Source: Eopsaltria australis (taxonomy: Eukaryota; Chordata; Aves; Passeriformes; Petroicidae). Taken from it: a stretch of DNA of 64,000 nt. The stretch is from positions 62,001 to 126,000 of the forward strand of contig JAVTVJ010000988.1 of assembly GCA_034509425.1 (NCBI GenBank), in the 5' to 3' direction. The position numbers were made by a program, and so were the translations under genes. Below the pieces are notes generated by a model. The model saw only the letters and a program-made list of their open reading frames with translations. It was not told where the DNA came from and searched no databases. Below, piece by piece: positions 10,109 through 23,729 of this stretch; the stretch's first letter is position 1; every line of letters begins with the position of its first letter.

Positions 10109-13100
10109 GTGAGTGCACATTTCAAAATCCACTGTTCTAATGTTCTTCTGCTTAAAATCTGGGCTTATTTTTTTAAGAAATCATATTAATTTTTATGATA
10201 CCACTCTGTAGAAAGAGAGTGCAAAGATCATGGTATTAGTTACACTAGAATAATTTCAATTCTATATGAGGACTGTCTGTGTTCTTACCAAGAAAAAAAT
10301 ATGTTTAATTGAAAATACTGGTATTGAGTATTCCTATTCCTGTATTTAAAGGCTACTGCATATTTTTATCACATTCAGTAAAATAAGTTCTGCTTCATTT
10401 TCTCTTCTGTTAAGTTCACAAAGCTCCATTTTTGGGATGTAATATTGTTATGATCAAGATGATGAAGGGTAGAATTAATGTTTTGCTTTCTCATAAGGTT
10501 CAATGACAATTTGAAAGATACAAAATAATTTTTAAATTGCATTAATTGACTTCAGGTTAAATTTGCATTTCATATGAAAATACAGAACGCCAACTTTATG
10601 TATCAAGAACTGAACTGGGGATCCTGCACTTTTATTTATTTACTGTGGACTTCACTCTTGCAGTGTCCAAAGCTCATCAGTTATTTAAGAGAAAATAAAA
10701 GATTTGGGCATTCTTGTTGGGGTAGTTGTGTGGAGAAAAATCCTCTATGTAGGACACAGTTTAATTATGCATGGGATCCTAAATAAAATGTTCTGGTAAC
10801 ATTTTGGATTGAACCTTTGCTTACTGAGTCTTTTTAAAGAGATTTGAGATCTGTGAATGAAAAATGTCATATAAGAGCTTTTTTGCAATAGGTTTGCCTC
10901 ACAGAAACTGTGGGTTTCGGATCAATTTACAGTTCTTTTGTGTACTGCAGGTCACCTCTTAGCTCAGCTGTGCTCTTGCATCAGGGGTTGGTTGTACCTG
11001 CACCATTCCTGGCCACTCAGGAATGGCCCTCATTTTAAGAAAACTCATTTGACAGGGATTCAACCATTTTCCTAAGCAGTTGCACTGCTTCCACAGTCAA
11101 ATATCCAGAAAGTTTTCAGTACATCTAATCTAACTAAAACACTATATTTGCAAAAAAAAAAAAAAAAAAATCAGCATACTGTTATTTCTTATCTTACCCT
11201 CACTACACAAGGAAAGCAGTTCAGTACCTTCTTCATTTCACTTTTTTGTACTTGAAAATTGTTACAGTTCTTCTTCCAAGTTGCTCTTTATGATATAGCA
11301 AGCCTGATTTTTTCACTTTTTTTTTATTTGGGTGAGAGTTTTCTGTACCTTTGATCTCTGACTGGGAAATTCAAGAGGCTTAATCTCTTTCTGCGTCCTT
11401 GGGCCTAGGTTCACATCTTGTATTCATATTTTTGTTACTCGGGGGTCAAGTTGAAAATAGCATCTGAAGCATATAGGTTACAGCAAGTAGAGCTAAATGA
11501 ACTTAAAGGTTTTTGTTTTAATGTTGGCATTGGAGTAGGGAAACAATCTGTGGTTTAAAAGGCCCATCAGCTGTAGATGTGTGGGTGCTGAAATTAATGG
11601 ACAGAAAAAGATAATGTTTTCTTGGTAATGTGGCTGTCTTTATGTCCCTGTCTCTCCTGTGGGATCACCCACAGGACACTTGCTTGACAGTTCCCCTTCT
11701 ACTCCAGGCTCCATAATGAAGTTGTGTGCTACTTTCAGTTTGGGGTCGGAGTGCCTGGAAACTATGAAGTTAGATTTATAGGTGCAAAAGAAAAAAAAAA
11801 AAAAAAAAGTTGAGCTGTTTAATTCTCTAGCATACAGGTATGTACCCAGTAAAAAGGTGTATTCACTTAAAGAACTTATCTCGACTTTTCAATGCTTACC
11901 TCAGCATGGAAGAGTAGACTGAAAACAGAGACAATTTTAGACCCACTGGGATCAAAACAAAAATATCAATTAGTTTATCAAAACCAGAAGATGCAGTGCC
12001 AGGTACAGTATTGTCCTATGTCAAAAGCATGGGAAAAAACCCCCAAAATGGCTTCAAAAAAGTTTAACTGTCATTTTCCATATTGTTTTTCTGCATGCAA
12101 TTGATCAGTCATTACTAATTTCAGCTCTGCAGTGGTTTGCCTTTTGACTAGCTGCTGGAATTCAGAAGTTTTATAAGAGTGAACTCTATAAATTATAAAT
12201 AACTCTGTGAGCTCCATAAAAAACACAGTTTTGTTTCACTGTTATTTTCTAATTGTATTATAAAGAAGTATAAATATAAAGAATATGAAGAAGTAGCTAG
12301 AGTATCTTAAGTGCTACACTGAGTGTGGGATTTTTGAACAGTAGTTGATGCAAATTACACAGGAATTTTCTTGAAAATGTAGGCAGGAACTTAACTGCAA
12401 GGATTTCATGTGTGTGCTGATACATATTAAATGAATTTAAAGGTTTGCATGAATCTAATTTGAATTTATCATACTAGTGAAAGAACAGTCCTGGGGCATT
12501 GGAAATAATTCAGTGTATGGGCTAGGTTAATAGCACATAAATGGACACGATTTCTGTACTTCTGTCTGCCTGCTCCCAGAGCAATAAATTAGGGATCCAG
12601 AAATGGTGGCATATTTTTCTATAGAGTTAAAGAAAAGTCCTACTTCAAGATCAATCCTGCCAAACAAAAAAATTATGGTGTTACTTACTGTTCTCTGGCC
12701 TAAACTTGCATTATGCCGTTCTCACAACAGAACCTGACTGATGGGCCAAGAACCATGAGTGTCCTAAGTGATCGAACTCTGAAGGGCCAGTCCTTTTCTC
12801 CAAAATTATACACAGCTTTAATTTTACTGCCTTTCCTTATTCATTATTGTTTATAAAAACTCTGGATAAAACTGTAGAGACTTTAAAAGTGGCAGAAAAC
12901 CTATAGCTGTGCTGTGTTAAATTTTTGTCAGCACAAATAATCTCTATTTAAAATTTTATAATTTATCTCCAGACTCGTTGCACTATGTCTTTTAAGGGGG
13001 GTTTTGGAAGTTTCCTGCTGTGTCTGAGAGAGTTCTGACAATTGTTAGAGATGAAAAACTGAAAAATAGAGATACGTGTGAGGCAAGTGCTGAAAGAGAA

Positions 13101-15610
13101 ATATTTGGCATTGAAGGGGGTATGTTGGGAGACAGAATAAATGGGTTAAATATCTCTGTCTCAGATGCTTCCTGTTTATACTGCTGGAATATGCATGCTT
13201 TCAATGCAAACTCAAAGCCAACAACTCCTTTATATTAACATATATTTGCCATTTCCCTCAGTTACCAAGAGCTTACAAAAATAAGAGCATCTTAAGATGC
13301 ATATTTCATGTGGAAGTCATGTGATACACATGGCTTTGGAAGGATTTTTGAAGCTTAAGTCAGCTGTTTCATAGAAAAACTCTGCATTCCTGCTGTAGAA
13401 TTTATAAACTTACAGACAGGTCCTTTCTAGCATGAACATGGGCTTTTCTTGGAGCAAGTTGAAGCCTGTAATATAGAAGGTCCTAAATGTCATTCTCTGC
13501 AGGAAGACTAAACAAAATAGATGAGTGCTGTATCTAGTATTTTTAAGTTCCCTCTGTCCTCCCTTATAATAAAGCAAGATCTATTTATGGTAAAGTCATT
13601 TGAATTAGAGCACTTGACAAAAAAGTTATTGTCAATATGTGATTCAGAGTTTGATGTTCTGTTGGTAGCTGAGGACTTTGTTTTGAAGTGGCAATGTTCA
13701 ATCCTTCTTGACCCCTTCCCATATCAGCTGAGCCCTGAGGAAAAACCACCTCTCATGAGAAATCACCCCCTGAAGACAAAGAGCACCCCAGGCATGGCAG
13801 AGAAACATGAGCTCAGGGAACCACCACAGTGGCATGTAAAGATTCAGTTACCTCTGTATATAGCATACTGAATTCCTCTTTTCTTTATCTTGTCTCAGTT
13901 CTTGTGGTTTCACTGCAATGGTGGTGTGGATCAGGGGCTATGCAAATGTGAATGAGCTTATTACGTGTAAGGGGAGGTATTTGATTCTTCCATTTGCCTT
14001 TCCTTTATTCATTTAACTGTTTACACAGATTGTATCTGGGCACCAGGAGTGCTGTAAACCAGGCCATTATATCAGTGACTTGGGTAAACACAGATCTCTC
14101 CGTTATGCACAGTGATGCTCTTGGTTTAAAGTTTGTGAGCATTAGCACAGTAATTCCTGTTAAATATGTGGTCTTATTTGTGATTAAATTACAAGAAAAC
14201 TAACTTTGTGCCGTATTTTATAGTGAGGTTATTAATGGAACTGCATTTTCTAGACAGTACATACAAATATTCTTATTATTCTAATTCCTTGTCCCATCTT
14301 GACATTCTCGAGATGTAATGAGCTAAATTCTAGAACCAGATTTGATAATGCGTGAGTGGAAACGATAATGAAAATTGCTGTGGGATTTTCCTGGTATTTC
14401 TGGAAGCACACACTGTAAAATGCATGGGAAAATCATCATTGCTAGGAACCGATCAGCAGTGGCTTCAGAGCTTCTTATGGCAGCTTTCAGCCAGATGTCA
14501 GAAACTCCTGCATATCACCACTGACTTCGTGGTGTTAAAGGCCTGCCTAAATGAAGAGATGAATTACCAATTCATTGTAAATTAAATTAAGGGCTTAGCT
14601 GGAGGAAAAAGTTAAATTAGTGGAAGTTACTGATAAAGAAATGGGGGATTTCATTAAGGGATCCATTTGTAACCTGTAAACTGAGCTCTCATGCTCTGGG
14701 TGCTGCAGGGGGGACTGAGGCAACAGTCCTGCCCTGCCAGACCAGTGGGATACACCCATGCTTCTCCCTGGGTTACAGTGGGCAAAGGTCCTGGAAGGTT
14801 TATTTAGGTGGCTGTTGTGAGCCAAAGACATGTCTGACTCACTGCTAACTACTAGGCATCGAATTTGGGAAGGGTTCTTGAAAGGAACTGTTAAAATTTT
14901 CAGAGTCCCTTGTCAAATAAGAGTTATTTCTGAGCAGTTAGCTAACATTTAAATTGGCTGCAATGTGTTTGGTTGCACCCAAATACCAAAAACCTTTGGA
15001 AAGGAGAGTAAGGTGCATTATAGAAAAGGGTTAGGTTAGATCTGGCGTTACTCAATGCAAAGACTGGGGTTGATGATGCAGTGGGGCATAAATAATTGAG
15101 ATGTGGTGCACAGGCTGTGGTCTCATTAGGAATCCCTCCTGCTGGTGTGTAGCCCCTCCTCACTTTTTTACAATAAACCTGTAATGTAAGAGGGGTAGTT
15201 TTTGGATGCCATGATTTGTTCTCATTTTAAAGTGCCAGTTTTGATTAGTGTTGGTTTTATTCTGAAGGAGCGTAAATGGTCATTGAGTTAAATGAAGCTG
15301 GGTTGTATTAAGTGTTGTTCTCTTTCACTAGGCAGTCATTAGGTCTCCAAATCCTCACACAGATTCTTTTCTGTTGTCCCTCAAGATGCTTGCAAATGAT
15401 GCAGTGCCACTTCACTTCTTAAAAATGCCTGCCTAGCTGAACCAAAAACCTGTGTCCTTAGCAAAGCAGTGATTTTGCACCAAGAACAGGCTTTGGTATT
15501 TAGCATTTGGCTGTTAGTTACCATCTTTTCCACTTAGAAGCTTCCAGACATGGAAGAAACAATGTGGGAGACGTTGTGAAGTCACTAATGCTTCTCTGTG
15601 CTGCCAGCAG
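10109..15610 (+). other. FBN2: FBN2 intron between EGF4 and cbEGF3
   Basis: At 5.5 kb, the largest fully contained intron in the window. It contains A-tracts at 11152-11170 and 11791-11808. A 116-codon open frame at 13521-13871 has no splice sites or family resemblance. I recognise no repeat family. Confidence 0.8.
15605..15610 (+). promoter_or_regulatory. FBN2: Tandem NAGNAG splice acceptor
   Basis: CAGCAG immediately precedes the cbEGF3 exon. Use of the first AG would add one codon (Ala) between Ile of EGF4 and the calcium-ligand Asp of cbEGF3, without changing frame. Confidence 0.7.
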
Positions 15611-15730
15611 ATGTTGATGAGTGCACATCAAACCCCTGCTCCAATGGGGACTGTGTCAACACACCTGGTTCCTATTACTGCAAGTGCCACGCAGGTTTCC
15701 AGAGAACTCCTACCAAGCAAGCCTGCATTG
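15611..15730 (+). CDS. FBN2: FBN2 exon: cbEGF3
   Basis: 40 codons, slightly shorter than the standard cbEGF because the first loop is short (T-S-N-P-C). It opens D-V-D-E-C and has six cysteines and N-T-P-G-S-Y-Y-C. The acceptor is a tandem CAGCAG. I take the downstream AG because it gives the family-invariant Asp and a 120-bp exon. Donor gtaaga. Equivalent to classical exon 12. Confidence 0.95.
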
Positions 15731-16283
15731 GTAAGAAAGCTGCTCCATGTCTGCTGCCATTGCAGATGTTCTGACTCCTTGCATCAGACACCGTTTGAAT
15801 TTAAAAAATGGGAGTGCCATTTCAGTAAATCCCAATGTTAAATTAACTGGCACTCTAGTTCTGGGCTGCCACCTCATTTTTTCTGTTGTTGTCTTTTAAT
15901 ATTTAACCATTATTCTGGAATATTCATCCAGGGAATTTCCCAGACAGGAGTTAAAAAAAAAAATTTTTGAATAACAGGTGCTTTTTTTGTGTAAGCATGC
16001 AGATGAAAGTGTGAGTAGATTTTTAGAGATATTCATGAAGGAATTGCAAAACATCACAAAATGTAGCATTTTCTGTACATGTCTGTAAAAACAGTATTTT
16101 TCCCGGATGCAAAGAGACTGAATTCTTAACTTGCTTTTGAATTTTTTTCTAAGTAATATTTTAGTGACATGCCATGATTTTTCAGAGCAATTATTGTCTC
16201 CAAATGCATTTTTATCTCACCCTAGTTCTCTGTTTGTGTAGCATTTAGTTTGTTTGGCTTGATTTGTTTTTTCTTCCCCTTAG
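15731..16283 (+). other. FBN2: FBN2 intron between cbEGF3 and cbEGF4
   Basis: A 553-bp intron, gtaaga to cttag. Short A/T homopolymer tracts only. Confidence 0.9.
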
Positions 16284-16409
16284 ATATCGATGAGTGTGTT
16301 CAGAATGGTGTTCTTTGTAAAAATGGCCGGTGTGTGAACACTGAGGGAAGCTTCCAGTGCATTTGCAATGCTGGATTTGAGCTGACTACAAATGGAAAAA
16401 ATTGTGTGG
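16284..16409 (+). CDS. FBN2: FBN2 exon: cbEGF4
   Basis: 42 codons with D-I-D-E-C at the start, six cysteines and [10 protein letters not shown]. The C-K-N-G-R-C and N-A-G-F-E-L-T-T segments match FBN2 as I recall it. Calcium-binding rod module. Acceptor cttag, donor gtaagg. Equivalent to classical exon 13. Confidence 0.95.
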
Positions 16410-17028
16410 GTAAGGACTCTTCAGAAGAACGGGGCAGGCATTAGCTTGGTGGCTCTAGAAATTTTATTTCATACTACAGGAAAGGATTACCTTTTTTTGA
16501 AATACTGCAAACTTAGAGGCTCTTTATTCAAACCGTTACTGTATGGAACTGTATGATTTAAAAAAAAAAAATGAGGTAAATTTTGTTTTTGAAGCTCTAC
16601 CTCTCCTCAAGAGTCCCAGGAATAATATTTTTCCACGAAGCTTCGTAGCAGATGCTCAATAAATCAGCATTGCTGAAGAAATACCTGTTTTTAATTTTGG
16701 CTGTACGATGTCAAAAAAAGAATCCCCTCCTATGTAAACAGCAAGCTTAATTCTCTCAGGTGATGGAAGCTTTTTATCCTCTCATGAATGAGAGAAAGAC
16801 ACACCCTGTTCTTTCATACGCAGCCACACAAAGTAACTGATCACAACATGAAAAAATTGCTGTTTTTTCTAGGGAGTGAAAACTCTTGAGATACTTTATC
16901 AGAATTATGACTGGAAATCAGTCCTCAAGTGAAGAAATACACCGCACCAGTCCTGATTAATTATTCTCACTCTGTCATCTTTTGGAGGGTGGGAAGCTGA
17001 AAGCAGTTTTCTTTGCAATATTTTGTAG
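16410..17028 (+). other. FBN2: FBN2 intron between cbEGF4 and cbEGF5
   Basis: A 619-bp intron with an A-tract at about 16560-16571. Nothing else seen. Confidence 0.9.
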
Positions 17029-17151
17029 ACCATGATGAGTGTGCCACGACAAACATGTGCTTGAACGGGATGTGCATAAATGAAGATGGGAGTTTTAAAT
17101 GCATCTGTAAACCAGGATTTGTTCTGGCTCCAGATGGACGTTACTGCACTG
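17029..17151 (+). CDS. FBN2: FBN2 exon: cbEGF5
   Basis: 41 codons. It opens D-H-D-E-C; the His in the second position is unusual among cbEGFs but typical of this domain in FBN2. Six cysteines, [10 protein letters not shown] for hydroxylation, and [10 protein letters not shown]. Acceptor ttgtag, donor gtatgt. Equivalent to classical exon 14. Confidence 0.95.
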
Positions 17152-18170
17152 GTATGTGAAACTTGAGGGATACTGATTGAAAATGGATTTTCCTCTATGT
17201 TCATCCTAGCAGGAATGGCAGTTCGGTCACATGGATTGATTCAATGCCATGTAACACCTTGCTGCTCACTACAGTAGATTTCTTAAGGTACCTGGGTTAG
17301 AAACAGATCCTTGATTTACTGGAAGAACTATTTAATAGTATTGTGAAAGCCACAACGATTGATAAATTAGCTTCTGAAAAGTCTTGGAGCATTGTAAATA
17401 CATAAAAATGTTCAGACCCTTTGTGAAATGGTAAAGTAGTATGGTAAATTTAAGAGATTTGAAACATTTTACATTGATTAATCCCCCCCTTCACACACTC
17501 CTTTCCCACATCATTATTCTGGTAAATCAGAGTGCATAGCACTTGAATCATTGCACTTGCCACACAGCATTATAAACTTTTTAAAGTGCAATCACTAAAA
17601 ACTTCTGTTAAACATTTTAAGAATACAGTCTGATTTAGCTTCAGGTTTGCAAACTAATTGAAGATACCTGTTGTTGCCCATAGAGGTAGGTTTGGGCTTG
17701 AGCCACTTCTAGTAAATCATTTAAATTGTTAGTCTTCTGATTTGAAGTTGCACCATTTCTATTAGCTGTGCTTTTCTAAACTACATGTTATGCTTAGAAA
17801 TTGATGACCACTTAAAAGCTCTTTAAAATGAAAATTAACCATCATAAGGATATTTTGTGTCTAGTGCTCCTTAGCCACACTTCAAAGCAAAATTAAAATA
17901 TCATGGGCTGGACAAAGGGGAAAATTTACCTTTGATTTTGCTTGATGTAGAATACGAAGTACCTCAAATCCTACAATTCTTCTGCATGTTTTGGGGGTTT
18001 TTGTTTGTGCAGCTGGAATTTTGATTATTCCAAGATTAAATTTTTATTAGAAATAAAATGAGGATATTATTATCTGCTATCATAAAGTAATTTGATAGTG
18101 TACTGAAACTCTTAGCTGTAATCTTGCTTAAAACTGCAAATAGATGCTGAAGTGTCTTGCCTCCTCTTAG
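17152..18170 (+). other. FBN2: FBN2 intron between cbEGF5 and cbEGF6
   Basis: A 1.0-kb AT-rich intron with no recognised element. Confidence 0.9.
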
Positions 18171-18293
18171 ATATAGATGAATGCCAGACATCAGGAATTT
18201 GCATGAATGGTCATTGCATAAATACTGAAGGCTCATTTCGGTGTGATTGCCCACCTGGCTTGGTTGTTGGAGTTGATGGTCGTGTGTGTGTAG
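18171..18293 (+). CDS. FBN2: FBN2 exon: cbEGF6
   Basis: 41 codons, D-I-D-E-C, six cysteines, [10 protein letters not shown], then [10 protein letters not shown]. Last cbEGF before TB2. Acceptor cttag, donor gtaagt. Equivalent to classical exon 15. Confidence 0.95.
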
Positions 18294-21200
18294 GTAAGTG
18301 ACAGTTATTCTTTTTTCTTCATAGAAAAACACGTGGAATTCTCAGGTTAATTAATTACCAAATGCATTAAATTATTTCCTTCTAAATAATATTGACATAA
18401 ACCACAGACAAGATGCAATCCCATAACCCTAGTGTTAAAATACAAGAAACTTAATTTGCTCTGTGGAAATGCAGAGGCACTACGTCTTGTTTACCTGCTG
18501 CTCATATAAATTAAACTTGGAGTGCTTAGTCTTCCTGGCATCTCTTTTTGGTTTTGAGGCATACCTTTTCTAATCTGATGAAAAATAATATTTTGCCATG
18601 TAATCAGCCTCTTATCCTCTCAAATGGTACTGGTTGGCATTTAAGAGATTCCTCACTCAGCTCTGCCAGGAGCTCTAGCATAACTTCAGGGAGCTCAAGG
18701 GACAAAAAATAGATGAAGAATAGATCAAGCTGATGAAGAATTTTAAAAGTCTGGACTGCAAGAAATATTCAGTCCCTTGTTTTCTGCTGATTGCTGATGA
18801 GGAGGGAGGAGAGGAATAAATATTTGACAAGGACTTCTGAGAGCTATGATATTGTGTGAACTTTGTAACACTGCAGAGTTCCTTAATTTAATCCACAGGA
18901 GATACCATCTTTTCCATCTGCATATCAAAACATCAAGTCTGTATCCCCTAAATTTTTCCTTCCCCAGCTCCTGCATGTGTCTTGTCATCAGGCACATTAG
19001 TTACCAGAGACTCTGCAATAATCGTATTTATTAATCAGTGCTTTGACTGTTCTTGCTGATGGACACGTGGATGTTGTATCTGCCTTTGTCTTATCAGTAT
19101 ATTTCCAGATAAAGGAGAAGCAGTCTGCACCAAAATGCTTGGGGCTTCTCACACCAAATGGATGGGGGCATGCTAAATCCTCATGTTGCTGTTATCAGCT
19201 CTTTTCAAATAACATTTCAGATGGTGCAAAAGTTTGAAATTCTTTAAAGCAAAGTCTAAGACAGGTGTTTCTACCAAGTGCCAGCACAAGCTAGCCCCTT
19301 CTGTTATCATTTCACATTAAAAAATGCATGATAAAAAACTGAGAATGGCTTAAAAATATAGGCTTAAAAAAAGCTAAAACAATTCTCAGTCTCTCTGCTG
19401 GAACCCAAATTTTGTTGTTTTAAATAAATTAAATGTTCTAGTAAGCAACACTGTACTAAAGATTGAACCAACAAAAGCAAGTTATGTTCTCTCCTATGTG
19501 GTAGCTGAGTTTTTTCATCTGCTTTATTAAAAATTTGGAGAAAAGCAGTGAGAAGTTAAACAATAAGAAAAAGCCTTGGTGTGCTGTTTTAAATATTGGA
19601 ATTTCACTGCTCAGTGGCACACCAACAAAACCAGATTTGAGTACAGGCTGTTCAGTACCTTTTTTTGTGTTCCAAGTTGGCCTCATCTTTACCCCTGTCA
19701 GTGATACAGCTGCAAAGAATCAATACAGTACTCAATTTTCTGTGCTTTCATTTACCTAATGTTGCTGCAATTCTAGCAGCAAAAGACTTCACAGGTTGGC
19801 CGTCATCTGTGAACACCATTTATCTAGAAGTTATGTGTCACATGGCTTTAAGGTTTACCATAAATGCTTACATTTTTAACAGGAAATACCCTTAATGGGA
19901 CAAAAAATCATAAAGCAGGATCATGATCTTGTTGGAAAATTCATTTTAAAAAGGTGATGTAATTATTCCAGCCATAAAGTAACATAGGAAATTTCAAATA
20001 TTGCATAACAAAATACCCTCACACATGACTTCAAGAATAGAATTTCCAGGCCGATACACTGTTCATAATTGTGTATGTGTGTTTATATATAATCCACATG
20101 CTGTGTTAACTACAGGAATTCTGTGTCTGGCTGTTCAAGCCCATATATTGCATGACCTAAATAATACTTTTCAGACATTCTGGCTGCTATAAGATTATTC
20201 ATAGTTTAAAAATTAGTAGCTGAAGTTGGACATCTTGTAAGAGCATTCCCACAAGTCTGCTAGGTAGCTAGCAAGGAATACAAAATAGAAGAGCCCACAG
20301 TCCAGCTGTCCGCCTTTTTCTCTGAGCTTTGTTTTACTTCTGAATAATGACCTTGATCCTGGTGTGAGTATACATAGGAAAAAAAATTGCTGTCTTACTT
20401 AGAATTGTTAAGTATGGCTGAGTCAATCACAAAACGTTATACAAGCTTGAAAAAAATACAGAAGGGGGAAAAAATGCTTGGAAAAGGAGCAGTTACAGAG
20501 TCATGGAACAGCTAGATAAATACTTGGAGCCAAACTTCCAATATCTGAATATTTGCAGGCTTTTTAGGTTTGGCTGTACTTCCAGCTGCAGCTCCATGCT
20601 TGGACACACACCTCAGCTGGCTGTGTGTGTGTCCATGTATCACCTCAGGACTTGTGCTGAGCTCTGACTCCAGCTTCACACAGTGTTTGTTGTTCTCTGC
20701 TGAGACACTTGTAATTACCTCTACCCAGAGCAAGAGTCATCCAGGACACAGTAACTAAGCTTTGTTTTACTCTGGTAATTTTGTAGAGCCAAATGAGAAT
20801 GTGTCTGTCCTTCTCAGGCTCTTAGATGGGTGCAGTGACTTGCCCTAAGTGTGGGTCAAGCACTGGTCCACCCAATGTCGACCACAAATGTGGTGATGAT
20901 CGTTTTTGTTGATATTGAAGTGCTACACTGCAAAATTTAAGAGTGTAGAAGTGATATGCCTTGGGGAAGAGTGCAGTGTCCCGTGAACAGGTACACAGCT
21001 ACAGCAGCAGCAATTCTAATCTCTGATCCAGGGCATAAAATAAATTCTTGGTGCTCTGAAATGAGTAGCCAAATGCTGACCAAACTGAAAATGGGGAGCA
21101 GCACAGGCTCCTCAGTAAGGTACAGACTCAGAACTGTTGTGAAATGGAGAATTTGAGCTTGGTGAGGTGCCTGCAGCAGTTAAATCATCCACAAAGAGGT

Positions 21201-23576
21201 GCCTGCCCTTCTCATTCTTGCTCGTGGCACAGCCCAGGGAAAATATTCTCCCTGTTACACAATTGCTGTTTTGCTTCTGGGAGAGCCAGCTTGGTTCTCC
21301 ATCCTTCATGGGCTTATTGAATCACTGACTCTGTAGATCAGACTGTTCTCCTGTGACTAGGCGTTCAATTGTCCCCATGTTCTCTGTGCCACTTCTGTAA
21401 AAGCACTCATGTGTGTTGAAGTACTTGCTCTCTTTCTTATGCTGAGCACTTGCTCAGTGTATCTGTAGCTTTCTCCAGCTCCTTCCCACACTCTACGTCT
21501 TTGAAGACCTACAGAGTATTTCTTTCACACTTTCCAGTCTTCTGTCCTCTGCAGTTTCCCTTGGTACCATTTCCTTCCCTTGATTTGCTTCTGCATTCCC
21601 TCACAGACATGTAGCTAGCAGGAAACTTCCCCTTATGTGACAGGGCAGTGATTGAAGTCCCTTTGTTCATGGCAGAACTTGTCAGAGTGGCAACTAGACT
21701 TGTCTGAGGTGGAGGGAAAAGATGTGATGCCACTAACTATTTTGCAAAATAAATGAGCAGACATTTCTTGTGCAAAAGTCCTCGACTGATTTCAAGCATC
21801 GCAATCTTTTCCTGATGTCAAGCACAAGCAAATTGTACTGGCTTCACCTAGATTATTGGCAAGGAAAAAACTCTAAAATCTAGGACATATTTAGCCATGC
21901 TCCAGAACTGTCTGTTCCACGGGATACCAAAGGCAGGAGAAAACATTCATGTGCAGGCAGTGCTGTTATGCAGGAGCCAGCTTACAACACTCAAAGAGCC
22001 GAAAGAACACATAAGAAATTGCCAATTCTTATTTGGGTTGGCTCTGGATATTCAGCATTCACTGTAAAACTTCTCATACAACTTTTCTTTGTTGTTTTGG
22101 GGTCATACTTCAAGCAAATAACTGTCTGGATTCCCTCAAAACCATTTCAGTTTCTGAGTCCACTCAGGCTCATGTCCAGGCCACAATGCATGGTAGTTTT
22201 ACTGGGGAACTGACAAGGAGCATAAATTAAAGCTGTGTTCTGTCCTGGCCCATAAAGATATCTGAAACAAAGAATATTTCTGCAGCTCCAAATGTCAGCA
22301 GAATTACAGGAGTCAAAAGTAAAGGCTGTCTACTCTATCTGTATCTTGCAGTTTTCAATGACACCTTTTTAGAAGGACTGTCCAAGCACATGCTTTTTAA
22401 AAGATCTCTACTACTATCCTATAAGCAAACATGGAAAAAGGCATTGAACCCTAGAAAGACCAAAAACCAAAAACAAGCAACAAAATCTCAAACAAACTCA
22501 TAAAAAGCTGTCTCAGAGACATTTCGATAGTTCTTGGATAAGTGTAGGAGATGATTATTCCTGTAAAGGTAGGAAGGTCTGCCTTGGAAGATGCTTTTTA
22601 CTGATCAAGGCTGTCAAATTGATTTATGTGACTAAATCAGCAGTAAGATTGGCAGCATGCACATGGTGAGTCCTATTGGTGTATGGTTGACCTGTGTAAT
22701 TTTTTTGCTGCCTTTTTTTGGCATGATTTTTGGGTTTGAAGAACTTTTCAGGTTTTCTGTGTTCTGCTTGTGTGATAAGTGGTGGTTTATCTTGGCCATC
22801 ATTTCCAGCCCTCTCCCCAAGGATGGCACTGTAACTTCCAGAGTGGGTTTTTAATCACCAACCCCCAGAAGTTTCTTATACTCCAGGCAGCAGTGCTGCT
22901 TTTGTCAGTGCCTTGTTGTGTGTAAGATTTGTTAAATTGCTGTTTCCTGATAGATTTTGGGGTCTCTTTGGTGTGCTAATCCAGCATGAGTGCCTGTTTT
23001 GGTATAAACCTATTAAGATCGTTGTGTCACATAAATGCTGGTCTGAACAATCTGCTAAAATTGCATTTCTGTTCATGATTTTGTAAATACAGCTGGAGAC
23101 CATGCTCCTTCTTTCAGAATTCAAGTATTCTCCCATATTACCAGTCTTGGGCTCCTGGCTGAGTTATGCTACCTGAGGAACCACTTTGGAAGCAAGAGAT
23201 GTTGGTGGTGACTTCTCAAAGAGAAGAATCAGCCACCACATGCTGATTCAGGCCTTTCTGTGTTTCTAACTGGGATATTTATTGATGGATTTACAGAGCT
23301 GCTTCTGGGTGTGGGTCACCTTTGCTGGGTCCTTTGGAATACTTTTGAATTTCCTCACAAAATCCTGGTTTGAAAGTGCTCTGGAGAAAGTCCCAGAAGG
23401 AAACTACATTGAGAATTGGCCTTGGTGCAGTCAGGATTATTAAGGCAGTGCAGATGTAGCCAGTGTGACCTTTTTGTTGACCAAAAAAAAGGGGTTTTAG
23501 CTTTTGGGATAGTATGCATACATTTCACTCTCAGCCTAAGGAAATAATTATTTCTTCCCTTGTCCGTTTTCTTTAG
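18294..23576 (+). other. FBN2: FBN2 intron between cbEGF6 and TB2
   Basis: A 5.3-kb intron. It holds an inverted repeat at 20602-20634 and several unclassified stretches at about 20.8-21.7 kb that could be old dispersed repeats. Open frames on either strand show no family motifs. Confidence 0.8.
20602..20634. repeat. Inverted repeat of alternating GT/AC
   Basis: GGACACACAC (20602-20611) pairs perfectly with GTGTGTGTCC (20625-20634) around a 13-base loop. It may simply be two adjacent CA/GT microsatellite remnants. Confidence 0.6.
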
Positions 23577-23729
23577 ACACTCATGTGCGTAGCACATGCT
23601 ATGGAGGCATCAGGAAAGGGCTGTGTGTCCGTCCCTTCCCCGGTGCTGTGACAAAGTCTGAATGCTGCTGTGCCAATCCTGACTACGGTTTTGGAGAGCC
23701 ATGTCATCCCTGCCCTGCTAAAAATTCAG
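23577..23729 (+). CDS. FBN2: FBN2 exon: TB2, first part
   Basis: 51 codons of the second eight-cysteine domain. After D-T-H comes S-T-C-Y-G-G (Cys 1), then C-V-R-P-F-P-G (Cys 2), E-C-C-C (Cys 3-5) and G-E-P-C-x-P-C-P (Cys 6-7). The final cysteine is in the next exon. TB domains are the fibrillin modules related to the latent TGF-beta binding proteins. Acceptor ctttag, donor gtaaaa. Equivalent to classical exon 16. Confidence 0.95.

Noticed and set aside
13521..13871. 116-codon open frame in the EGF4-cbEGF3 intron
   Set aside because: No splice sites, domain or repeat similarity that I can recognise; the length is within chance expectation for 64 kb.
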